Assembly: GCA_021199405.1 (NCBI GenBank)
Contig: JAJQID010000073.1
Location: 1-12,878 of the forward strand
Length of the DNA stretch: 12,878 nucleotides
DNA from: Lachnospiraceae bacterium
GTDB lineage: Bacteria; Bacillota; Clostridia; Lachnospirales; Lachnospiraceae
Reading direction: 5' to 3'
This document shows positions 1-5,813 of this stretch, one piece after another. Both the position numbers and the translations under genes were made by a program. Each line of letters begins with the position of its first letter. The stretch's first letter is position 1. The notes below the pieces were generated by a model. The model did not search any database, was not told where the DNA came from, and saw nothing but the letters and a program-made list of their open reading frames with translations.

Positions 1-129
1 CTTGATCTCCTCTTCCTTTCTGATACCGAAAAAAAACCGGCAAACTGGTCCGGCAATTACCTTCAAAGTACGATAAAACCTATAGTATCTTTGCTGCTTT
101 CTCTCGTCAACCGTCTTCGTATTTTCCAT
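1..129 (-). CDS. Probable PlsC-type acyltransferase, N-terminal 43 codons only
   Basis: An ATG at 129-127 opens a minus-strand frame that has no stop before the window edge, giving 43 codons. A GGGGGA stretch lies 3 bases upstream as a possible ribosome binding site. The residues start MENTKTVDERKQQRYYRFYR and continue through a short hydrophobic stretch (LKVIAGPVCRFFFGI) into a charged segment. This resembles the start of 1-acyl-sn-glycerol-3-phosphate acyltransferases (PlsC family), which make phosphatidic acid at the membrane. The catalytic HX4D motif would lie beyond the window, so the family call is an inference from the N-terminus. The gene lies 45 bp downstream of the DUF1836 gene on the same strand and is probably co-transcribed with it. 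The presence of a gene is more certain than its product. Confidence 0.5.
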   Translation of the reverse strand, partial: MENTKTVDERKQQRYYRFYRTLKVIAGPVCRFFFGIRKEEEIK

Positions 130-174
130 GATCCCCCAAAATCTTCTTGTATGTTTTACAAAATTCTGCGGCTT

Positions 175-813
175 TTATCTTTGCGCTGCCGCACCATCTT
201 CACAATCCTGCATTTGCGCCTCATCCTTCTGATCCCGCTTCAAAGGACTGTTTTCCTCATGTTGTACCGGTTCGCTTTCCTTCAGTTCCTGTCCTGATAT
301 GCCTTCCTCTTTCATCACCACCAGACACTTCTCCAGATAAGTCTTGCAGGAAAGAGCAATGACCACACTGCGAAGCATAGTCTTTTCATCGAAAGGGTCT
401 GAGCCAATCTCCGTTGGAGTCCGGCTTAATCCAAATACATAAGCCAGCGTTCCTTCCAGCTCCTCGCAAAAATAGTCATAAGCCTTCTGGGGGGAGTAGG
501 TCTGCTGCTGAAGCTCAATCATCTGCTTCAGAGCATCAAGGCTCAGCACACTCTTGGCCGCCGCAATAAAAATCAGATAAGCGATCTGATCCCGATCGTA
601 CTGCTTTTTGTGAGGATTGGAAATCAGCTTTTTCTTCACATAGTTGGACACCATGGAGTTGGTGATGCAGTTTTCCTGGATGGGCGCCAGCATATCTGAA
701 ATATATCGTGTCACCTGTTCCAGATATAACCCTACCGTAGGAATCTGATGATAGCGGGGTAATTGAAAATCCCGCACACTGGCCGTCAGTTTTTCTTTAC
801 ATCTATCTGTCAT
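175..813 (-). CDS. DUF1836 domain-containing protein
   Basis: This is a 212-aa protein. Residues 17-120 match the DUF1836 pattern as I recall it: an opening LPRYHQIPTVGLYLEQV, then a predicted helical DNA-binding-like segment (ITNSMVSNYVKKKLI) followed by the KQYDRDQIAYLIFI block. The segment reads like a MerR-type winged helix-turn-helix, so a transcription-factor role is likely but not shown for the family. Residues after about 170 are charged, rich in Glu, Gln and Asp, and probably disordered. The start ATG at 813-811 has only a weak ribosome binding site. The gene is divergent from the hemolysin III gene and lies upstream of the probable acyltransferase. I am confident of the domain and not of any target or function. 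Confidence 0.8.
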   Translation of the reverse strand: MTDRCKEKLTASVRDFQLPRYHQIPTVGLYLEQVTRYISDMLAPIQENCITNSMVSNYVKKKLISNPHKKQYDRDQIAYLIFIAAAKSVLSLDALKQMIELQQQTYSPQKAYDYFCEELEGTLAYVFGLSRTPTEIGSDPFDEKTMLRSVVIALSCKTYLEKCLVVMKEEGISGQELKESEPVQHEENSPLKRDQKDEAQMQDCEDGAAAQR

Positions 814-956
814 GATTATTTTTCACGCTTTCTTTTCGCTCTATACATAAAGCTTCCCCGCACAATCCTTTTTCATTCCACTGTAAAGTCTAACACACTC
901 TTCAAAACGCCGCAACAGCTTCATTTGAAAAGTCAGAAAACTTTATAAAAATTTTA

Positions 957-985
957 TTGACTCAGAATGCAGATTTGAATATAAT
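957..985 (+). promoter_or_regulatory. Sigma-A type promoter of the hemolysin III gene
   Basis: TTGACT at 957-962 and a perfect TATAAT at 980-985 are separated by exactly 17 bp. Transcription would start near 992, leaving a leader of about 115 nt before the ATG at 1107. This is the best promoter match in the window and it points at the only downstream plus-strand gene. Confidence 0.8.
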
Positions 986-998
986 ACAATCAGTTTTT

Positions 999-1081
999 CA
1001 AAAACCGGTTATACGTTTTTGAGTTCGTCTTATGTTCCAGTGCTTCAGGCTGCTGCCAGGAAGCTGAAAGCTGCCTGAAGC
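999..1081 (+). other. Two hairpins in the hemolysin III mRNA leader
   Basis: The leader can fold into a first hairpin with CAAAAAC (999-1005) pairing GTTTTTG (1015-1021), right after the predicted transcription start. A second has a perfect 9-bp stem, GCTTCAGGC (1042-1050) with GCCTGAAGC (1073-1081), ending about 13 nt before the ribosome binding site. No U-run follows the second stem, so it is not a plain terminator. I recognise no known riboswitch class here; a regulatory role is a guess. Confidence 0.45.
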
Positions 1082-1106
1082 CTTCCGTAGAAAGGAGATT
1101 TTTATT

Positions 1107-1754
1107 ATGATAAAAAATATCAAGGACCCGGGAAGCGCAATCACCCATTTTATCGGGATGCTGATGGCCATGCTGGCCGCCATCCCGCTGCTGGTCCGGG
1201 CCGCCGGCACCGGAGAAGCTGTCTGTGTGATTTCTCTTGCAATCTACGCGGCCAGTATGATTCTTCTGTATGCGGCAAGCACCAGCTATCACACCTTCAA
1301 CCTGTCTGAGAAAGCGAACCTGCTTTTAAAGAAGATTGATCACACGATGATTTACGTGCTGATCGCCGGAAGCTATACGCCCATCTGTCTGCTGGTGCTG
1401 GATCACAGAACCGGATACGCTCTGCTGGCCGCCGTCTGGGTAATTGCCGTTGCCGGTGGTGTTCTTACTGTTTTCCGGGTGGACTGCCCCAAATGGGTGT
1501 CCTCCCTGCTCTATATCGGCATGGGCTGGCTGTGCGTGCTGACCTTTGGACAACTTCTGACCGGGCTTACCAGCCGGGAATTCGGCTGGCTTTTAGCGGG
1601 CGGCATCATCTACACCATGGGCGGCATCCTCTATGCGCTGAAGCTGCCGATTTTTAACAACCGGCACAAAAATTTCGGCAGCCATGAGATTTTCCACCTG
1701 TTCGTCATGGGCGGAAGTGCCTGTCACTTCGTGGTAATGTTTCTGCTGGTGTAA
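1107..1754 (+). CDS. trhA: Hemolysin III family membrane protein (TrhA/PAQR family)
   Basis: This 215-aa integral membrane protein has about seven hydrophobic spans, the usual length and shape for bacterial hemolysin III/TrhA, a relative of eukaryotic PAQR receptors. The family's metal-site residues are visible: S58-x3-H62 in STSYH, D78 in KKIDHT, and H193-x3-H197 in SHEIFH near the last span. Family members influence membrane energetics or lipid homeostasis; the name comes from an old haemolysis assay and does not imply a toxin. The ATG follows AAAGGAG at a good distance. The gene is monocistronic: it has its own promoter at 957-985 and a terminator just after the stop. Confidence 0.9.
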   Translation: MIKNIKDPGSAITHFIGMLMAMLAAIPLLVRAAGTGEAVCVISLAIYAASMILLYAASTSYHTFNLSEKANLLLKKIDHTMIYVLIAGSYTPICLLVLDHRTGYALLAAVWVIAVAGGVLTVFRVDCPKWVSSLLYIGMGWLCVLTFGQLLTGLTSREFGWLLAGGIIYTMGGILYALKLPIFNNRHKNFGSHEIFHLFVMGGSACHFVVMFLLV

Positions 1755-1785
1755 TCTGTTTGTAATTGCCAACCCTTAAACAATC

Positions 1786-1829
1786 AGCGGCCGAGGGAAA
1801 ATTCCATCCTTCCGCGGCCGCTTTTTTTT
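1786..1829 (+). terminator. Rho-independent terminator after the hemolysin III gene, possibly bidirectional
   Basis: AGCGGCCG (1786-1793) pairs with CGGCCGCT (1815-1822), with an extra GGAA/TTCC pairing inside. It is followed on the plus strand by an unbroken T-run at 1822-1829. On the minus strand a weaker T-rich stretch follows, so it may also serve the convergent patatin-like gene ending at 1849. Confidence 0.85.
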
Positions 1830-1848
1830 GCGTCTTTTTTCCGGAAGC

Positions 1849-2694
1849 TTATGCCAGAAATGCCTTCACCTCATCCAGCTTCCTTTCCGCGTCGCTCCTG
1901 CCCAGTTCGTACAGCTTCTGAAGCTTTGCCGGATCATGCTCCGTGCGGCTAATGTCCGGCGTCTCACTGGGCCGGATAACCAGCACCTCTCCCTTCCTTT
2001 CCAGTTCAGAGATCACATCCAGAGTGTGATTATAGCGCTCGCTCCGCAGCTCCATGGCCTTCGCCAGATTGGGATATTTATGTAAGAGCAGGCATTGAGC
2101 CTTCGTAAAGCCGCTGTTTTTCTTGCGGTATCCCGCCGGTCTGGTCTGCACCACAATATTCTTTTCATAGCCGATGCTGCGAAACCACTCGATGGGAATG
2201 GAATCAGAAACGCCGCCGTCCAACAGCCGCAGGCCGTCCACCTCCACCACTCTGGACACCAACGGCATGGAAGCCGAGGCCTGCATATAAAGCAGATCCC
2301 TTTCATCCGATTTTTCATACAGGTAATAACAGGGCTCTCCGGTATCCACATTTGTGCAGGTCACATAAAATTTCACAGGATTGCTGCAAAAGGTCTCCAC
2401 ATCAAAGGGATCATATTCATAAGGAATATCGTGATAACACAGCTTCGGCTCGTACAGATCACCGCATTTCAAAAGAGAAGTAAAGGTTCCATACCGCTTA
2501 TCCTGACAGAACTGAAGATTGTAGCGGATGGAGCGGCCAATCTGCCTGGACTTGTAATTACAGCCAAAGCAGGCTCCCGCGGACACGCCCACGAAACCGT
2601 CCACCTCAATCTGATTTTCCATAAAAACATCCAGCACACCGGCGGTAAACATACCCCGCATGGCGCCGCCCTCCAGGACCATTCCTGTTTTCAT
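1849..2694 (-). CDS. Patatin-like phospholipase family protein
   Basis: This 281-aa protein has the full patatin catalytic layout. There is an oxyanion-type glycine-rich start LEGGAMRG (residues 7-14), the nucleophile elbow GVSAG with Ser38, and the dyad aspartate Asp159 in DGGVSDSIP. Patatin-like enzymes hydrolyse acyl ester bonds in membrane lipids; this one resembles the bacterial YjjU type and has no signal peptide, so it is probably cytoplasmic. The ATG is preceded by AAAGGAG at a 6-nt spacing. It lies at the distal end of the minus-strand cluster, separated from the DegV gene by the palindromic repeat. A neighbouring FakB-type protein makes lipid or fatty-acid turnover a plausible shared theme (inference). 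Confidence 0.88.
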   Translation of the reverse strand: MKTGMVLEGGAMRGMFTAGVLDVFMENQIEVDGFVGVSAGACFGCNYKSRQIGRSIRYNLQFCQDKRYGTFTSLLKCGDLYEPKLCYHDIPYEYDPFDVETFCSNPVKFYVTCTNVDTGEPCYYLYEKSDERDLLYMQASASMPLVSRVVEVDGLRLLDGGVSDSIPIEWFRSIGYEKNIVVQTRPAGYRKKNSGFTKAQCLLLHKYPNLAKAMELRSERYNHTLDVISELERKGEVLVIRPSETPDISRTEHDPAKLQKLYELGRSDAERKLDEVKAFLA

Positions 2695-2736
2695 TCTGAC
2701 TCCTTTATCTATTACATCATTTTTTATTCAAACTTA

Positions 2737-2890
2737 GGAACTGTTAAGAATTAACTTTGCATATGACGCAGGATAAATCTTTCTATGCAAGGCGGCGGAA
2801 GGAGGCGTAGCGTGCTACGCTGACTGACAACAACGCAGTATAGAAAGATTTAGACAAGTCAGATGTGAAGATTAATTCTTTAACGGTTCC
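2737..2890. repeat. 154-bp imperfect palindromic repeat (MITE-like), with an internal small hairpin
   Basis: The ends mirror each other: GGAACTGTTAAGAATTAA (2737-2754) against the reverse complement of 2873-2890. The pairing continues through CATnTGAC blocks and a perfect 12-base block, AAATCTTTCTAT, on both sides. The centre carries a second palindrome, GCGTAGC-GT-GCTACGC (2805-2820). No open frame of note lies inside. The element sits between two minus-strand genes and its right end overlaps the 3' end of the DegV gene. The architecture fits a non-autonomous mobile repeat whose transcript folds into a long hairpin. I have not compared it with other genomes. Confidence 0.75.
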
Positions 2891-3741
2891 TTAGGATAGG
2901 TTCCCACTCCAAAGGCTCCCCGTCCCAGATGGACACAGGTGCTTAATGGCAGCGGATAATATTCTACCTGATGGTTTGGGAATGCCTTTCTTACCTCCTC
3001 CATATAGCCGTCTCTCTCCTCCTGCGTCAGTCCGGAACCGGCCGTGGCAACAACCACATGATCCTCTCCTCCGAACCGGGTCTCGATATCCTTTCTCAGG
3101 GTTTCTATCATTACAGATATGCCCTTTTTCATGCTTCTGGCCATGGCGAAGGAATCCAGCTTGTCACCCTGAATCGCCAGCACCGGTTTGATTCGAAGGG
3201 CCGTACCGATGGCCGCCACCGCAGGAGTGATGCGCCCTCCCTTTTTCAGGAAATCAAGCGTATCCACCGTAATATAAATGCTGGCGTCGTAAGCAGTTTT
3301 TTCCAGGATTTCCTTAATCTGCGCCGCTGTCTTTCCCAGGGAAGCCAGCTTTCTGGCATGCAGCGCCGAGGCCCACTGGGTTACGGAGATGCGATGATTG
3401 TCCGCCACATACACCTTCCCCTCATACTCCTCGGAAAGAGCAATGGCTGTAGCGCAGGACTCGCTCAGTCCGCTGGACATGGGAATATAAATAATCTCAT
3501 CATAGCCCATCTGAAGAACCTGTTCCCAGGATTCCATCACGTCCACCGGAGATGGCTGAGAGGTGGACACATTTTTGTCTGAATACAGAGCCTCAAAAAA
3601 AGTGTCACTGTCAATATCCTTCCCCTCATAATAGGTTTTTCCATCAATGATGATAGGCATCGCTACCATATGAATCCCATAATTCTCAGCATCACACTCC
3701 ATCATGCCGCTGTTTGTATCCGTCATTACCGCTGTTTTCAT
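2872..3741 (-). CDS. DegV family fatty-acid-binding protein (FakB-like)
   Basis: This 289-aa protein has the DegV/FakB signatures: TDTNSG at residues 7-12, STSQPSP near 59-65, SSGLSES at 89-95, the LDFLKKGGRI block, and a C-terminal HLGRGAFGVG. FakB proteins bind a fatty acid and present it to the kinase FakA for phosphorylation, feeding exogenous fatty acids into phospholipid synthesis. No fakA lies in this window. I chose the ATG at 3741-3739 because the family motif begins there and GGGGGA lies upstream; the frame stays open to 3804, but that would overlap the HD-domain gene and adds a non-family sequence. The last residues, EPLKN, and the stop codon come from the palindromic repeat rather than from normal family sequence. 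Confidence 0.88.
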   Translation of the reverse strand: MKTAVMTDTNSGMMECDAENYGIHMVAMPIIIDGKTYYEGKDIDSDTFFEALYSDKNVSTSQPSPVDVMESWEQVLQMGYDEIIYIPMSSGLSESCATAIALSEEYEGKVYVADNHRISVTQWASALHARKLASLGKTAAQIKEILEKTAYDASIYITVDTLDFLKKGGRITPAVAAIGTALRIKPVLAIQGDKLDSFAMARSMKKGISVMIETLRKDIETRFGGEDHVVVATAGSGLTQEERDGYMEEVRKAFPNHQVEYYPLPLSTCVHLGRGAFGVGTYPKEPLKN

Positions 3742-3793
3742 TTTTGTCTTTTCCCCCGTCATATTTATATGGCTTTCTGAGCTCAACACATGT

Positions 3794-4273
3794 CTACGCC
3801 CCATACCCCCGAAACTGTCTTCCCCTCATTCTGCAATACCAGGGATAGAGCATCTCCGTGACTGCGCAGTATTTGTCTGTCAGACATACGATCCAGCTCT
3901 CTTCATGCATCGGAGGCAGGATGGTCAGCGGAAACATATGCCGCCGGATAATGTCCTCCTCCACAATATTCAGAGCGTAATCCTCCCTGGCATTGGCCAG
4001 CGCCCGGAACGGATGGCGAAAGCCATGCAGCCGGTGTCCTCCGTTTTTCTCATGCCAGTCATACAGAAAATAATCATGCAGCAGTGCTCCCCGAAGCAGC
4101 GACTCCTCATCAATTCTCCATCCCAGCCATCGGGACAGAGACAGGCTTTTGTCCGCCACATGAATGCTGTGCTCATAGACCGTCACTGAGCCGTGCTGCA
4201 TATAATGACGTTCCTGTAAAAATCTGCCGTCCCTCTCCAGTTCACGGATCGCGTTCCTTACTTCATTTCTCAT
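3794..4273 (-). CDS. HD-domain protein (predicted metal-dependent phosphohydrolase)
   Basis: This is a 159-aa protein with an HD-superfamily arrangement: H35 in YEHSIHVAD, the defining H66-D67 pair in GALLHDYFLYDWH, a later histidine in RRHMFP, and an aspartate in CLTDKYCAVTEM. The superfamily contains metal-dependent phosphohydrolases acting on nucleotides or related substrates; the substrate here cannot be told from sequence. It has no membrane span, so it is probably cytoplasmic. The start ATG at 4273 is preceded by GGAG at about 6 nt. It lies 52 bp upstream of the DegV gene and about 88 bp downstream of the UDG stop, consistent with one transcription unit. Confidence 0.8.
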   Translation of the reverse strand: MRNEVRNAIRELERDGRFLQERHYMQHGSVTVYEHSIHVADKSLSLSRWLGWRIDEESLLRGALLHDYFLYDWHEKNGGHRLHGFRHPFRALANAREDYALNIVEEDIIRRHMFPLTILPPMHEESWIVCLTDKYCAVTEMLYPWYCRMRGRQFRGYGA

Positions 4274-4330
4274 TCTGTTCTCCAGTCTGCTTCACATTAT
4301 AATCGTACTCTTCCGCATCCCGGCCAATTG

Positions 4331-4411
4331 TCTCACGTCATAATCACGCTCCGCACTTCAGTCACCCGTTTCCCGTCGCAATCACGCTCCACGCCTCAAC
4401 CAGCCGTTCCA
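4331..4411. repeat. Degenerate 38-bp tandem duplication at the 3' end of the UDG gene
   Basis: Positions 4331-4373 match 4369-4411 at an offset of 38 bp, with about 33 of 43 positions identical by eye, including an unbroken 11-base core AATCACGCTCC. Most differences are transitions. The right copy encodes the C-terminus of the UDG (around VEAWSVIATG). The left copy lies just past the stop codon and, in another frame, reads VTEVRSVIMT, a decayed echo of the same peptide. Confidence 0.65.
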
Positions 4412-4861
4412 TCGAGTAAGCCGCATTCGCCGGGCTGGTGGACGGCAGACGTTCACATTCTCTCCCTGACATCGGCCTCAGATATTTCTGATACAGCTCG
4501 TAAGCCTTGCCGCCATTGGCATATATTCGCTCAATCCGGGTCCGGGAAAGAAGCCATGGCAGATCGACGGGCACCACAGACCTGATGGAGCTGTCGCTGG
4601 AGCCAATGATATCGCATTCCGCGATCACATCCCATACCGCGATTCGGTTTCTCAGCAGAAAAGCCTTCTTTTCCTCCACCGTCTCCGGCACAGAATCGCC
4701 GGTGACAGAGGCCAGTACCTTCCAGAACCTGTTCTGCGGATGCCCGTAAAAAAACGGCTCTCCCGGGATTTCACCGAAGGAAAGCTCCCCAGAATCAATA
4801 TCCTCGAATTTTCATCAAAAACCGGCGCAAACTCGTGCCTCAGCCGTTCGTACTTTGTCAT
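4362..4861 (-). pseudogene. Hypoxanthine/uracil-DNA glycosylase family gene (UDG family 6 type), frameshifted
   Basis: Two overlapping frames together encode one protein of about 166 aa. From the ATG at 4861 the first frame gives GSFPSVKSRE (residues 25-34), typical of DNA-deoxyinosine or uracil glycosylases, then runs into a T7 tract (plus strand A7, 4748-4754) and stops at 4652-4654. Shifting by one base in that tract restores YGHPQNRFW (39-47), WDVIAECDI, GSSDSSI and LPSTSPAN up to the stop at 4362. Both conserved halves are clean, so the break is recent, or is bypassed by slippage, or is a sequencing error. The family removes hypoxanthine or uracil from DNA to start base-excision repair. 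The ATG lies one base after the stop of the upstream microprotein gene, so translation is probably coupled. Confidence 0.8.
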
Positions 4862-4862
4862 T

Positions 4863-5036
4863 TCATTCATCGTCCTGGTTATCGGCCCCGGAGTCATTTC
4901 CAAAGCCCCATTCATCCTGATAGCTCTTCCCCCAGCTGTCGCCCCGGTCAAGCTTCCAGTCCCTGGCGGCAAAGGCATGCAGTACGCCGATGACCACAAG
5001 AATAACAATTCCCAGCAAAATACCCAATACTCCCAA
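4863..5036 (-). CDS. Small single-span membrane protein, 57 aa, TTG start
   Basis: A TTG at 5036-5034 follows a perfect AGGAGG (5050-5045) with an 8-nt gap and opens a 57-codon frame ending in TGA at 4865-4863. An earlier in-frame TTG at 5042 lies only 2 nt from the ribosome binding site and is less likely. Residues 2-19 form one strongly hydrophobic helix (GVLGILLGIVILVVIGVL). A tail of about 38 residues follows, rich in Asp, Gly and Trp (DWKLDRGDSWGKSY) and ending in DNQDDE. The stop is separated from the UDG ATG by a single base, which argues for real, coupled translation. I recognise no family. It could be a membrane-anchored regulator or an orphan leader protein; no function is assigned. 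Confidence 0.65.
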   Translation of the reverse strand: MGVLGILLGIVILVVIGVLHAFAARDWKLDRGDSWGKSYQDEWGFGNDSGADNQDDE

Positions 5037-5153
5037 TTCCAAATCCTCCTGTTAAATCTTTATCCTGCACGGGATCATGTAACCAGTCATACCCTGTTTT
5101 TATCCTGAAACAGTTTCTTATCCATTCACCGGAGATATAGCCTGCTTCTTTTT

Positions 5154-5182
5154 ATACTACTATCATTGTAAGCTTTTTTCAA
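5154..5182 (-). promoter_or_regulatory. Candidate promoter for the small-protein/UDG/HD/DegV cluster
   Basis: On the minus strand TTGAAA (5182-5177) and TAGTAT (5159-5154) are 17 bp apart, matching sigma-A boxes at 5/6 and 4/6. The pair lies about 120 bp upstream of the microprotein start, immediately after the terminator of the ftsH operon, where a new promoter is expected. Moderate evidence only. The rest of 5051-5273 shows no gene. Confidence 0.4.
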
Positions 5183-5184
5183 GC

Positions 5185-5226
5185 AAAAAGTTCAGGCGGA
5201 CACCCTTGTAAAGGTATGTCCGCCTG
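5185..5226 (-). terminator. Rho-independent terminator of the ftsH-DUF308 operon
   Basis: CAGGCGGACA (5193-5202) pairs perfectly with TGTCCGCCTG (5217-5226), and the inside folds further with CCTT/AAGG around a 3-nt loop. On the minus strand the stem is followed by GAACTTTTTGC. It lies about 48 bp beyond the stop of the DUF308 gene. There is no T-run on the plus side, so it acts on the minus strand. Confidence 0.88.
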
Positions 5227-5273
5227 CCAAAACAGGATATGGTTCCCTGACCACTACTGAAATCTATATTTTT

Positions 5274-5813
5274 CTACAGCGACCCCTTCCGGCTGCTGCT
5301 CAGCCACACACTGTCAATTCCAAGAAGAATCAGATAAATTCCCAGCACGCCTCCCAGCGTGATGAACGCGACCCTGGGCTCCAGCAGCATGATAAAGCCC
5401 AGACAGATTCCCGCAATATTCACAATCAGTGTAAAATAATAATGCGCGTTTCCAAAGACAAAGCGGATATAATTCAGCCGCGTCAGCCGGGAAATACAGT
5501 GAGCGATAAACCAGAGAGGAAATAAAAACAGAAGCACCGCCTTTCCCGCGTCCTGATGGAGCAGAAGCATGCAGCCCGTCATAACGCTCAATATCCCGGT
5601 AATCAGCGAAAGAATCGGACCAAAGCCAAAGAACACCTCCTGCCTTGCATAGGCCACGATATCCAGGACACCGAGACACACCGCCAGGATTCCATAAATA
5701 ATCACGGCGCTGGTATACACAAGATTGGGACGGACTAACGCCAGCACTCCCAGAATGATCAGAACAATTCCCTCCGCCAGCCGAACCCGGCTGTATCCTG
5801 AATGCTGCCTCAT
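5274..5813 (-). CDS. DUF308/HdeD-like six-span membrane protein
   Basis: This 179-aa, very hydrophobic protein has about six membrane spans in repeating pairs (near residues 13-31, 36-55, 64-84, 90-108, 125-145, 148-170). The GIVLIILGVLALVRP-type repeats are typical of the DUF308 family that includes HdeD. HdeD is linked to acid resistance in E. coli; most members in Firmicutes are uncharacterised. The start ATG overlaps the ftsH stop in an ATGA arrangement (5810-5813), and the AGGAGG that would serve it lies inside the last ftsH codons, so the two are translationally coupled. Pairing with a membrane protease under a heat-shock operator suggests a role in membrane stress (inference). Confidence 0.8.
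   Translation of the reverse strand: MRQHSGYSRVRLAEGIVLIILGVLALVRPNLVYTSAVIIYGILAVCLGVLDIVAYARQEVFFGFGPILSLITGILSVMTGCMLLLHQDAGKAVLLFLFPLWFIAHCISRLTRLNYIRFVFGNAHYYFTLIVNIAGICLGFIMLLEPRVAFITLGGVLGIYLILLGIDSVWLSSSRKGSL

Noticed and set aside
2095..2754. 219-aa and similar plus-strand frames opposite the patatin-like and DegV genes (also 2971-3582)
   Set aside because: They are mirror frames of well-supported minus-strand genes, have no family resemblance, and run through the palindromic repeat or real coding sequence.
3742..3804. Extended DegV start at 3804
   Set aside because: It would overlap the HD-domain gene and add 21 residues before the family-typical MKTAVMTDTNSG start.
4296..4301. 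TATAAT on the minus strand just upstream of the HD-domain gene
   Set aside because: It is a perfect -10 hexamer, but no -35 box lies 16-18 bp away, and the gene is well placed within a cluster. It may be chance.
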